From: a virus
Virus record (IMG/VR): IMGVR_UViG_3300008266_000423
Location: 1,087-41,673 of that record
Strand: one strand, 5' to 3'
Length of the DNA: 40,587 bases
Position 1 is the first letter of the stretch. The number at the start of each line of letters is the position of its first letter. Under the pieces are notes generated by a model. The model had not been told where the DNA came from, made no database searches, and worked only from the letters and a program-made list of their open reading frames with translations. This document shows positions 30,400 to 37,135 of this stretch, in pieces. The translations under genes and the position numbers were made by a program.

Positions 30400-30869
30400 A
30401 ACGTCTGAACATCGGTTGGGGCACATGGATTCTGGTAGCGCTCTGCGTGGTTGGGGCCATATTCCCAAAAGAACCAACATCAGCGCCAACGAGCGCTGTG
30501 GTAACGCCGTCTGCTGTATCTTCTATCACGCCAACAGCGCCGGATGCGACTGAGACCATCCTATTGGCAACCGCGCCGGCTTGTGACGAGACGTATTACA
30601 ACGTGGTAGTAGATACCGTGAAGAAACTTGACGAAGCCGTCGCGCTATCCGCGGTAGACGCGCTGATTGAACGGTACGACGCTACTGAGATGCCGTATGG
30701 TTGCGGCCGGAACGACGCGCTGTTGAATATGACGGATTACTCAATGCGTATCGCGCTTGGCGAGCGTCGCACAGCGCTGATGAGCGATAACGCGGAGCAA
30801 CACGCAATAGCTTCTAAGATTAACGGCAACGAAGCGCTGAAGACGATTGTGGAATGGCGCAATGAATAA
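30396..30869 (+). CDS. Membrane-anchored protein with Thr/Pro-rich linker
   Basis: A 157-residue protein whose ATG overlaps the preceding stop (ATGA). Residues 7-23 (GWGTWILVALCVVGAIF) are a single membrane helix; residues 25-50 are a Ser/Thr/Pro/Ala-rich linker; the rest is a mainly helical soluble domain with two Cys. Coupled translation with the exported transglycosylase-like gene suggests an envelope role such as spanin or accessory lysis protein, but there is no lipobox and no clear family. Confidence 0.55.
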   Translation: MKRLNIGWGTWILVALCVVGAIFPKEPTSAPTSAVVTPSAVSSITPTAPDATETILLATAPACDETYYNVVVDTVKKLDEAVALSAVDALIERYDATEMPYGCGRNDALLNMTDYSMRIALGERRTALMSDNAEQHAIASKINGNEALKTIVEWRNE

Positions 30870-31173
30870 GCTAAAGTTGAGCGACGCGCAAATGGCGATT
30901 CTTCGCGATACTACGTTGTCATCACGACAAGCCGCGAAAAAGCTATATATGGCGTCAGCAACCGTACGATACCATCGCATAAAGTTAGGTGTTCACACTA
31001 AAGCGCGGCTTGTGTACGGTATCGTAAAGCGGTTGGCGCTATCCGCGGACGGCGCGGCCGTACTACGAACGCCGGTCAAGGAGCTAGCGTATATACATGG
31101 ATGTAGTGAAACAGCAATAAAACGCGTACGCGCATTAGTTAAACAAGGAGCGAACGATGGACAATCAGAATAA
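30862..31173 (+). CDS. Helix-turn-helix DNA-binding protein
   Basis: A 103-residue protein from ATG 30862, overlapping its neighbours on both sides. It has two HTH-like segments: LSSRQAAKKLYMASATVRYHRIKLG at about 18-43 and TPVKELAYIHGCSETAIKRVRALV at about 70-93. The doubled arrangement suggests a transcription regulator of the phage, perhaps governing the switch to the lysis and late genes, whose promoter region is 0.5 kb downstream. The family is not identified. Confidence 0.65.
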   Translation: MNKLKLSDAQMAILRDTTLSSRQAAKKLYMASATVRYHRIKLGVHTKARLVYGIVKRLALSADGAAVLRTPVKELAYIHGCSETAIKRVRALVKQGANDGQSE

Positions 31174-31528
31174 CGCCGCGGCCGTCGCGGAAGCGCTAGA
31201 ATCAATCAAAGCGAAGCAAGCGCAAATCAAGCTTATCGAAGCGGAAGTGGCGTTGTTGCGCGACGTCGTCACGGATTATCTGGACGAACACGGCGTATAT
31301 CAGTCAGAGACGGTCAAAGCGATTATGACGGAACCAGCCGTTGTGGTAACGTACGACAAGAACGCTATCAACGCGATTATCAAAGGATTGGAGATGGCTA
31401 TTGACGTCAGCCATACGGCCTACGATACGCGGCTCAGCGCGTTCTACAAGAAGTATTATGACGAGCTTATCGCGGCGCGCCGCGAGACTAACCGCGAACC
31501 AACGTTGCGTATATCGTTCAAAATCTAA
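31157..31528 (+). CDS. Coiled-coil hypothetical protein
   Basis: A 123-residue protein behind AACAAGGAGCGAACG. Residues 5-45 form a clear coiled coil (AVAEALESIKAKQAQIKLIEAEVALLRDVV). The C-terminal half is basic and helical. It is reminiscent in layout of small coiled-coil proteins such as phage Gam-type nuclease inhibitors, but I cannot support that identification. It is the last gene before the terminator-like hairpins. Confidence 0.55.
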   Translation: MDNQNNAAAVAEALESIKAKQAQIKLIEAEVALLRDVVTDYLDEHGVYQSETVKAIMTEPAVVVTYDKNAINAIIKGLEMAIDVSHTAYDTRLSAFYKKYYDELIAARRETNREPTLRISFKI

Positions 31529-31542
31529 CTAAACGGAACGAA

Positions 31543-31612
31543 CGGCCGCCGGTATTACGCCGGCGGCCGCTTCTATTTACAGATAGCATCCTATTTGCCA
31601 ATAGGCGCCATT
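31543..31612 (+). terminator. GC-rich hairpin followed by dispersed element
   Basis: CGGCCGCCGG (31543-31552) pairs with CCGGCGGCCG (31560-31569), followed by CTTCTATTTA, the most T-containing tail of this hairpin family. The dispersed element core CCTATTTGCCAATAGG follows at 31590-31605. It ends the rightward early operon. Confidence 0.7.
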
Positions 31613-31692
31613 CTAAGCCACGAGACAACAAACAGCTGTATATCGCTCTGGCCATATTCTAAATCAGTGTATATTTTCGCGGCTGGTTAGAC

Positions 31693-31698
31693 TATAAT
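31693..31698 (+). promoter_or_regulatory. -10 box for the lysis and late genes
   Basis: TATAAT at 31693-31698, 30 bases before the ATG at 31728. No clear -35 box is seen in the TTTCGCGGCTGG region upstream, so activated transcription is possible. Confidence 0.45.
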
Positions 31699-31727
31699 GA
31701 ACACAATACGACGATATGAGGCGAGCT

Positions 31728-31988
31728 ATGGAAGATTCACAATCAACGCGCGATTTACTCGTGGAGCTAAAAGTGACCGTGGAGCATTTGACGCGTCGCG
31801 TTGAAGATGCGTTTCAACGAAGCGATACGCGGATTGAGCGGCTTGAAATTCAGGTACGCGACGATATGAAAGAGCTTGAAAAACGCGTACGGATAATTGA
31901 ACGGTATTTTTGGTTGGCCGTTGGCGGCTTAGCGATTCTCAACATACTTCTTCCGTATATACATGATTACTTGAGAGGATTACGATGA
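31728..31988 (+). CDS. XhlA-like coiled-coil membrane protein
   Basis: An 86-residue protein using ATG 31728 behind GAGGCGAGCT. Residues 5-55 are a coiled coil (LLVELKVTVEHLTRRVEDAF, RIERLEIQVRDDMKELEKRV) and residues 60-80 a membrane helix (YFWLAVGGLAILNILLPYI). This layout is that of XhlA-type lysis accessory proteins. It overlaps the holin gene by ATGA. Confidence 0.6.
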   Translation: MEDSQSTRDLLVELKVTVEHLTRRVEDAFQRSDTRIERLEIQVRDDMKELEKRVRIIERYFWLAVGGLAILNILLPYIHDYLRGLR

Positions 31989-32260
31989 CAAGCGACATGA
32001 TTTTGCGAAGCTCCGCGGCCGCGCTTTATTTGAAGTTACTTATTGACATTTGGCGCTATTATAACAAGCGGAACGAGATTGATGTGCCCGGATTGTTCTA
32101 TGCCGTCGCGTCCGTCGCGCTAGGATTTATATTGGCCGTTCTTGTAGAGCTAGCGCAAGGAGCGATTATGACGCCGCAATCGCTCGCGTATTGTTTTCTC
32201 AGCGGTATCGTATCAGCGGCGCAAGCCATCGGCGTTACGGAGATTCAGAAGCGCGTATGA
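31985..32260 (+). CDS. Probable holin
   Basis: A 91-residue protein with two or three hydrophobic segments: LRSSAAALYLKLLIDI (weak), LFYAVASVALGFILAVLVELA and LAYCFLSGIVSAAQAIGV. Small size, membrane character and tight packing between the XhlA-like and amidase genes (ATGA overlaps on both sides) fit a holin that times release of the amidase. Family assignment is not possible from motifs. Confidence 0.65.
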   Translation: MTSDMILRSSAAALYLKLLIDIWRYYNKRNEIDVPGLFYAVASVALGFILAVLVELAQGAIMTPQSLAYCFLSGIVSAAQAIGVTEIQKRV

Positions 32261-32817
32261 GCGATTTTAAGAGCGATATTCAGCATTGGCCAACGCACGA
32301 GCGCTTCGCGGCGCATCTCGCTAAACATGACCCAATCGTTTGTAATTGGGTGAAAGCCGTCGTTATTCATCATACGTGGAAGCCGGTTGCGAGCGGTTGG
32401 CGCGGCTTAGCGTCCGTTGAATCGTTGCGGCGTTTTTATATCGCTAAAGGATGGACATCAGCGCCGCATCTTTTTATCTGCGCCGGCGCTCCTAATCCGG
32501 CGCATGACGGTATCTTTCAACTAACGCCGCTCAATCTTACCGGTACGCACGCCGGCGCGGTATGTAATCGTACGACGATTGGCATTGAAGTAATAGGAGA
32601 TTACGACGACGCGCCGTGGCCGGATAACGTCGCAACGCTCGTATCGTACGCGCTCGCGCATTTTATGGAATGGCGTTCGCTAGGCCGTAACGCGATAATA
32701 GGCCATCGGAATTGTAACAGTCCAAAAACGTGTCCGGGCAAGGCCGTTAGTATAGAACGCGTTCAAAACATGGTATGGACCAAGAGGAGATTGGTATATG
32801 CACACACAGGCTTATGA
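32257..32817 (+). CDS. Endolysin: N-acetylmuramoyl-L-alanine amidase (amidase_2/PGRP type)
   Basis: A 186-residue protein. VVIHHTW at 35-41 gives the first zinc ligand (H38 or H39), GWTSAPHLFI at 65-74 is the conserved strand, TIGIEVIGDYD holds E111, and GHRNCNSPKTCPGK at 149-162 gives H150 and C159. These are the marks of type-2 amidases, which cut the bond between MurNAc and L-alanine. It has no cell-wall-binding domain and no signal, so it depends on the holin. The ATG at 32257 overlaps the holin stop. Confidence 0.9.
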   Translation: MSDFKSDIQHWPTHERFAAHLAKHDPIVCNWVKAVVIHHTWKPVASGWRGLASVESLRRFYIAKGWTSAPHLFICAGAPNPAHDGIFQLTPLNLTGTHAGAVCNRTTIGIEVIGDYDDAPWPDNVATLVSYALAHFMEWRSLGRNAIIGHRNCNSPKTCPGKAVSIERVQNMVWTKRRLVYAHTGL

Positions 32818-33346
32818 TTGGCTAAAAAAGACGCGGCAACGCATATCGTATGGCGCGCCGGTGTTAGAGATTGGAAGCATTGATATAAATGGAAGCGCTC
32901 GCGAGCTTTGGGGCAATCTATCGCCGTATGTAGGCGTTGATATCGTAGCCGGTAAGAACGTTGATTATGTGGTAGACTTCAGCGATTGGAACGTCATAAA
33001 TAATCGCGCTACACACGACGGATTGAAACACGATTTTCGCACAATTATCTGTACGGAAGTGTTAGAACACGTTGACCCAAAGCGGATTATTGCGGCTATG
33101 TATCCGTATATGGCCGATGAGTGTGCCGTCGTTATTACGGCCGCGTCAATAAAGCGGAAGCCGCATTCAGCGGACGGCGCGCCGGAGCTTAAGCCGGATG
33201 AGTATTATAAAAACGTCACGCCAACGCTTCTCCATACGCTCCTCCATGAGTATCCTATCTATTTGCGGCTTGAAGAATGCGATGTTATACTAAACGAAGA
33301 CCATACAGATGTGTATGCGTTCGCGCGGTACGTCCGCGTATTATAA
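32798..33346 (+). CDS. Class I SAM-dependent methyltransferase
   Basis: A 182-residue protein behind AAGAGGAGATTGG. VLEIGSIDINGSAR near residue 22 is motif I with its Gly-containing loop, YVGVDIVAGKNVD near 45 gives the acidic residue binding ribose, and ICTEVLEHV near 87 is the post-II/motif IV region of type 11/12 methyltransferases. There is no DPPY or PCQ motif, so it is not a standard DNA adenine or cytosine methyltransferase. It may methylate a small molecule, a protein or the modified base. It overlaps the amidase by 20 bases. Confidence 0.75.
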   Translation: MHTQAYDWLKKTRQRISYGAPVLEIGSIDINGSARELWGNLSPYVGVDIVAGKNVDYVVDFSDWNVINNRATHDGLKHDFRTIICTEVLEHVDPKRIIAAMYPYMADECAVVITAASIKRKPHSADGAPELKPDEYYKNVTPTLLHTLLHEYPIYLRLEECDVILNEDHTDVYAFARYVRVL

Positions 33347-33363
33347 CAAAAAGCGAAGCGCAA

Positions 33364-33771
33364 ATGAATCCTAAATTGCCGCTACAACCAACGCCGCTCC
33401 TGAACAAAATTAGTATCTACAGCGCCGTGGGCGCTTGGGTATACGTAGACGCGGCCGGCGCCGTTTATCGCGAGACGATAAGCAACGAAGCGGACGGAAC
33501 GTGGGGCATTCACGTATGGCGCGCGGAAGCCGGAGAAGCTCCGGAGCTTCTTTTGTTTGTACCGTCCGTATTAGGTGGTATGGTAATTTACGGCCGCCGG
33601 TTATACGTGTGTTGGGAAGATACGGATGGCAATCAATTCTATCAAATGATACCGTCGTTCATTCATCCGCAAGACAATCAAGAGCTATCGCAAATAGCGC
33701 GCTCTCATCGGTACGCGTTTCAGCTAGATTACTTCACGTTGCCCAAATCGCAAGATATTATCTGGCCATAG
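33364..33771 (+). CDS. Hypothetical protein
   Basis: A 135-residue protein; the ATG at 33364 is used because the longer frame upstream lies inside the methyltransferase gene. A ribosome binding site is weak (AAGCGAAGCGC). It is beta-rich (SIYSAVGAWVYVDAAGAVYRE; TWGIHVWRAE; LLFVPSVLGGMVIYGRRLYVCWE) and may be a small virion or accessory protein. It is not recognised. Confidence 0.55.
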   Translation: MNPKLPLQPTPLLNKISIYSAVGAWVYVDAAGAVYRETISNEADGTWGIHVWRAEAGEAPELLLFVPSVLGGMVIYGRRLYVCWEDTDGNQFYQMIPSFIHPQDNQELSQIARSHRYAFQLDYFTLPKSQDIIWP

Positions 33772-33820
33772 GCCGGTACGCGGCGCGGTGGCGTTCGCGT
33801 CGCCGCGTCAAGGAGGATTT

Positions 33821-34468
33821 ATGACGGAATGGAACAACCGGATAACGCGCTATGCGATGGTATCTCCGGCTGATGTAATTGCTCACGTTCAAAATTACCG
33901 TAAACATCCGGCCGCTCAGCGGCGCGCGTTAGCCGCGACAATCGCGGAAGTAGGATATGTTGCGCCGGTAATCGTCAACGAGCGTACGCGAACGATTGTT
34001 GACGGCCATCTTCGCGTAGACTTAGCGCGTGAACAAAAAATTGAAGCGATACCGGTGATATACATTGACGTTGACGAAGCGGAAGAGCGGAAGCTGTTAA
34101 GCACGATTGACCCAATTACGAACATGGCGACGATTGACCAAGCGATATTTAGCGCGTTGCTTGAGACGGTCAAGACTGAATCGCAGGTAGTATCTGACTT
34201 GTGGGATAGCGTCCGGCGCGAAGCCGATGGCGCTAAAACATCGGATAAAGTGGAATGGAGCAAGGGTGGCTATCATGCGTTTGACGCTAAAGAAGCGGAA
34301 AAATACCTGACCAATACCGTCCGTACTATCGTATTTTATATTCAGAACGACGAGTACATGGAGCTAGTCAAGATTATGGATGAATTACTTGTCGCGACGG
34401 ATACCAAATCATATCAGGAATTATTTGTTCATCTAGTTGGAGAAGCTCATGCAAAAGCTAATAATTGA
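33821..34468 (+). CDS. ParB/sulfiredoxin-like nuclease-fold protein
   Basis: A 215-residue protein using ATG 33821 with a perfect AAGGAGG 6 bases upstream. Residues 10-85 are a ParB N-terminal-type domain: VSPADVIAHVQNYRKHPAAQRRAL, GYVAPVIVNERTRTIVDGHLRVDLA with the GH(L)R motif, and IPVIYIDVDEAEERKLL. The C-terminal 110 residues are helical with no ParB HTH. Phage ParB-like proteins can act as nucleases, CTPases or adaptors for DNA modification. It overlaps the TET/JBP gene by 20 bases and heads a run with terminase, so I infer a role in guiding modification or packaging. Confidence 0.75.
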   Translation: MTEWNNRITRYAMVSPADVIAHVQNYRKHPAAQRRALAATIAEVGYVAPVIVNERTRTIVDGHLRVDLAREQKIEAIPVIYIDVDEAEERKLLSTIDPITNMATIDQAIFSALLETVKTESQVVSDLWDSVRREADGAKTSDKVEWSKGGYHAFDAKEAEKYLTNTVRTIVFYIQNDEYMELVKIMDELLVATDTKSYQELFVHLVGEAHAKANN

Positions 34469-35342
34469 CGCCAAGGATATACGCAAGTTTGATAAAAGTA
34501 GGTACGCGGACAGCGCGAGTGAAAAAGATTTTGACCATCTTATCGTAGAATCAACGCGCGTATATATCCGCGAAAACAACGGCGATGAGGTGTTGAAAAT
34601 CGTCTACGCGGAAGCGCCGGCTGACCCAACGTTGGCGCAAATTGAATCCGTCTTAGATGATGTCAAATACTCAAAAGTCACGCGGCTATCCGGACCAAAA
34701 GCTGAAACGCAAATATTTGGTACACGGCCGGCTCACTCAATGAAAAATAATATGCAATCGTGTAGCTCAACGCGTATGGCCTATACGCAACCGGAGCTTC
34801 ACGCCATTATCGCGTCCGGCGCGGAAGTCATCGCGCGTACCTATGAGCGATATAATCCGGAGCTATACCTGAAGCATAGCGCAGAGACGAAAACACACGT
34901 GCGCGAAGAATATCATATGGAAGAGACGGCGTTCACGTCCGGTATTATCAACAAAAACAATCCGCTAGGCTATCACTACGACAAAGGCAATTTTGCGAAC
35001 GTATGGAGCGGAATGATTGTATATAAACGCTTTATTGAGGGTGGATTCTTATCGTGTCCGGAATATAATATTGGCTTTGAGCTTAAGAATCGCTCAATGC
35101 TCCTCTTCGATGGACAAGGAATTATCCACGGCGTTACACCTATAACGAAGCTCCATCCCACGCTATCGCGCCGCTATAGTATCGTGTATTACTCGCTTCA
35201 TAAGATGTGGAATTGTTTACCCATTGAAGACGAGATTAAACGCGCTAATGAGAAGCGTACGACGATGGAACGCGCGCGGACGGAAGCCGGATATGAGGAG
35301 CGCTTCCGCGCGGCGCAAATAGCGCCAAAATTGACGGAATAG
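34449..35342 (+). CDS. TET/JBP-family 2-oxoglutarate/Fe(II) dioxygenase (thymine or 5-methylcytosine hydroxylase)
   Basis: A 297-residue protein; ATG 34449 follows GGAG, while the TTG at 34437 adds nothing. Iron ligands are H176 and D178 in GYHYDKGNF and H227 in GIIHGV; R241/R242 in SRRYSIVYY would bind 2-oxoglutarate. NNMQSC near 100-105, TSGIINKN near 163-170, WSGMIVYKRFIEGGFLSCPEY (split here: WSGM 186-189, GGFLSCPEY 198-206) and LLFDG 218-222 match the TET/JBP family rather than AlkB. JBP enzymes hydroxylate thymine in DNA; some phage TETs act on 5-methylcytosine. The phage kinase acts on 5-hmdU and no cytosine C5 methyltransferase is seen, so thymine is favoured. It is followed 9 bases later by the small terminase gene. 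Confidence 0.85.
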   Translation: MQKLIIDAKDIRKFDKSRYADSASEKDFDHLIVESTRVYIRENNGDEVLKIVYAEAPADPTLAQIESVLDDVKYSKVTRLSGPKAETQIFGTRPAHSMKNNMQSCSSTRMAYTQPELHAIIASGAEVIARTYERYNPELYLKHSAETKTHVREEYHMEETAFTSGIINKNNPLGYHYDKGNFANVWSGMIVYKRFIEGGFLSCPEYNIGFELKNRSMLLFDGQGIIHGVTPITKLHPTLSRRYSIVYYSLHKMWNCLPIEDEIKRANEKRTTMERARTEAGYEERFRAAQIAPKLTE

Positions 35343-35351
35343 GATGTTGAC

Positions 35352-35780
35352 ATGAGCGCTGGACGTAAAGAGCTAAAGACGGAACGCGTACAACGCGCGT
35401 TTGAGCTACGCAAGGCCGGTAAGACGTACCGGCAAATTGGTGAGATGCTAGGATATAGCCACGAAGCGGCGCGCAAGGATATTGCGGCCGTGCTATCGTC
35501 TATAATCGCTGATACGAAGAACAACGCTGAAGAGCTTCTGGCCGTTGAATTATCGCGGCTAGACGATTTACAATTTGGCGTATGGGCAGAAGCGCGCCGT
35601 GGAGATAAACGCGCGATTGATAGCGTGCTAAAGATTATGGAGCGCCGCGCGCGGTTACTAGGCTTAGATATTACGCGCAATCTCAACATTACGGTAACGC
35701 CGGAAGAGATTATGAAAATGAATGACGAGGAGCTTCATGAGCTTGTCGCCGCTGTCAGCAAGGGTGTTGGCGCTAGCTGA
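35352..35780 (+). CDS. Terminase small subunit
   Basis: A 142-residue protein behind AATAGGATGTTGAC. Residues 8-45 form an HTH (RVQRAFELRKAGKTYRQIGEMLGYSHEAARKDI, given here in part: KTYRQIGEMLGYSHEAARKD), followed by helical segments for oligomerisation and an acidic end that would contact the large subunit. It recognises phage DNA for packaging. It overlaps the large subunit gene by 44 bases, as usual for this pair. Being next to the TET/JBP gene, its binding could read modified DNA; that is only a suggestion. Confidence 0.8.
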   Translation: MSAGRKELKTERVQRAFELRKAGKTYRQIGEMLGYSHEAARKDIAAVLSSIIADTKNNAEELLAVELSRLDDLQFGVWAEARRGDKRAIDSVLKIMERRARLLGLDITRNLNITVTPEEIMKMNDEELHELVAAVSKGVGAS

Positions 35781-37059
35781 GATTGAGCGCCGCCGCCGTT
35801 CCAAAAAGCTCGTCACGCCGTCGTTCCGCGGCGCGGCCGCGGATATTCAGAACAATACCGCGGCTGAATGTATAATCTCCGGCCCATCGGAGACGGGCAA
35901 GACGTTCGCGTTGTTGTATAGCGTCCATAATTTGTTGATGCGTTATCCTAACGCGCGCGCCACGCTCGTTCGTAAAGTGCGCGCGACGATATACGGAACG
36001 GTATTGGAGACGTACAAGCGCGTCATTGAATACGGTGATATGGCCGTAACGCCGTATGGCGGCGTGAATCCGTCTATGTATCTTTACGCGAACGGCGCGC
36101 GGCTTTACATAGGCGGCATGGATAATCCGGGCAAAATCCTATCTGGCGAACGCGATGTAATAGTGGTAAATCAAGCGGAAGAGCTAGACGCGCAAGATTG
36201 GGAATATCTCATCACGCGTACTACCGGCCGCGGCGCCGTTGTACCATATCCGGCAACGATTGGTGACGCTAATCCGGCCGCGCCTGAACATTGGATTCTA
36301 AAAAGAGCGGCCGCTGGAACGCTTAAGCTATTGAAAAGCTATCATGTGGACAATCCGTCGCTCCACGATGGTACGGATTGGACGGAACAAGGCCGCCGCT
36401 CAATAAGCCGGCTTCAAGGATTAACCGGCGCGCGGTACGCGAGATTGTATCAAGGAGAATGGGTGGCCGATGACGGTGATGACGCGTTCTTGCCTAGTAT
36501 CGCGTTGTGGGATAATTGTGTTGCGGACGTCGCGCCGGCAACGTCTCATCAGCCGGTAATAATTGGGCTAGACGGCGCCGTGAGCGGCGATACGTTCGCG
36601 GCCGTCGCGGTGAGCCGCAATCCGGATATCGACAACGCGATTGTTGTGCGCGACGTCCGCGTGTGGTCTCCTACAGACAAGCCGCTAGATTACGGCGCGA
36701 TTGAAAATGAGATACGCGAGATGCTTGACACGTTTAACGTGGTTCAAGTCACGTATGACCCATTTCAGTTGCACTACTTAGCGCAACGGCTTAGCGGCGT
36801 GGTATGGTGTAAGCCGTTTATTCAAGGCGCGGATAGATTAGAAGCGGACGCGCAGTTGCGTTCGCTAATCGTACAACGGCAAATCGCGCACGATGGTACG
36901 GCCGCTGTATTGCGCGCTCATCTAGGCAACGCGGATGCAAAGATGGATGAGAGCGGCCATAAGCTCCGGATGGTAAAGCGGCACGCGGCCGCGAAGATAG
37001 ACGCCGCCGTGGCGTTAAGTATGGCGAGCTATCGCGCTTTGGAATTGAATCTGTATTAG
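35737..37059 (+). CDS. Terminase large subunit
   Basis: A 440-residue protein using ATG 35737, with GAGGAG 6 bases upstream inside the small subunit gene. Walker A is SGPSETGKT at about 49-57; VIVVNQAEEL near 141-150 is the Walker B region. The nuclease domain shows GLDGAVSGDTFAAVAV near 268, VTYDPF near 336 and KRHAAAKIDAAVALSMA near the end, giving the acidic metal ligands. It pumps DNA into the prohead and cuts it. The dispersed element and the portal gene follow directly. At 440 residues it has the usual size. Confidence 0.9.
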   Translation: MSLSPLSARVLALAEIERRRRSKKLVTPSFRGAAADIQNNTAAECIISGPSETGKTFALLYSVHNLLMRYPNARATLVRKVRATIYGTVLETYKRVIEYGDMAVTPYGGVNPSMYLYANGARLYIGGMDNPGKILSGERDVIVVNQAEELDAQDWEYLITRTTGRGAVVPYPATIGDANPAAPEHWILKRAAAGTLKLLKSYHVDNPSLHDGTDWTEQGRRSISRLQGLTGARYARLYQGEWVADDGDDAFLPSIALWDNCVADVAPATSHQPVIIGLDGAVSGDTFAAVAVSRNPDIDNAIVVRDVRVWSPTDKPLDYGAIENEIREMLDTFNVVQVTYDPFQLHYLAQRLSGVVWCKPFIQGADRLEADAQLRSLIVQRQIAHDGTAAVLRAHLGNADAKMDESGHKLRMVKRHAAAKIDAAVALSMASYRALELNLY

Positions 37060-37100
37060 AGATTTGGCCCAGAGCGATATACAGCTGAACATTGTATCGT

Positions 37101-37124
37101 GGCTTAGAATGGCGCCTATTGGCA
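37101..37124 (+). repeat. Dispersed intergenic element, 3' half replaced by the portal ribosome binding site
   Basis: GGCTTAGAATGGCGCCTATTGGCA matches other copies (core GCGCCTATTGGCA), but the sequence then changes to AGGAG, the portal ribosome binding site, instead of completing the hairpin. The upstream CAGAGCGATATACAGCTG at 37072-37089 is shared with the copy at 31.6 kb. Confidence 0.6.
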
Positions 37125-37135
37125 AGGAGAATGGA

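Noticed and set aside
32798-33346. DNA cytosine or adenine methyltransferase that would prepare substrate for the TET/JBP enzyme
   Set aside because: The methyltransferase has no PCQ, ENV or DPPY motif; it resembles type 11/12 methyltransferases for other substrates.
37064-37135. N-terminal extension of the portal protein
   Set aside because: It would be encoded by the dispersed intergenic element; AAGGAG before ATG 37136 fixes the start.
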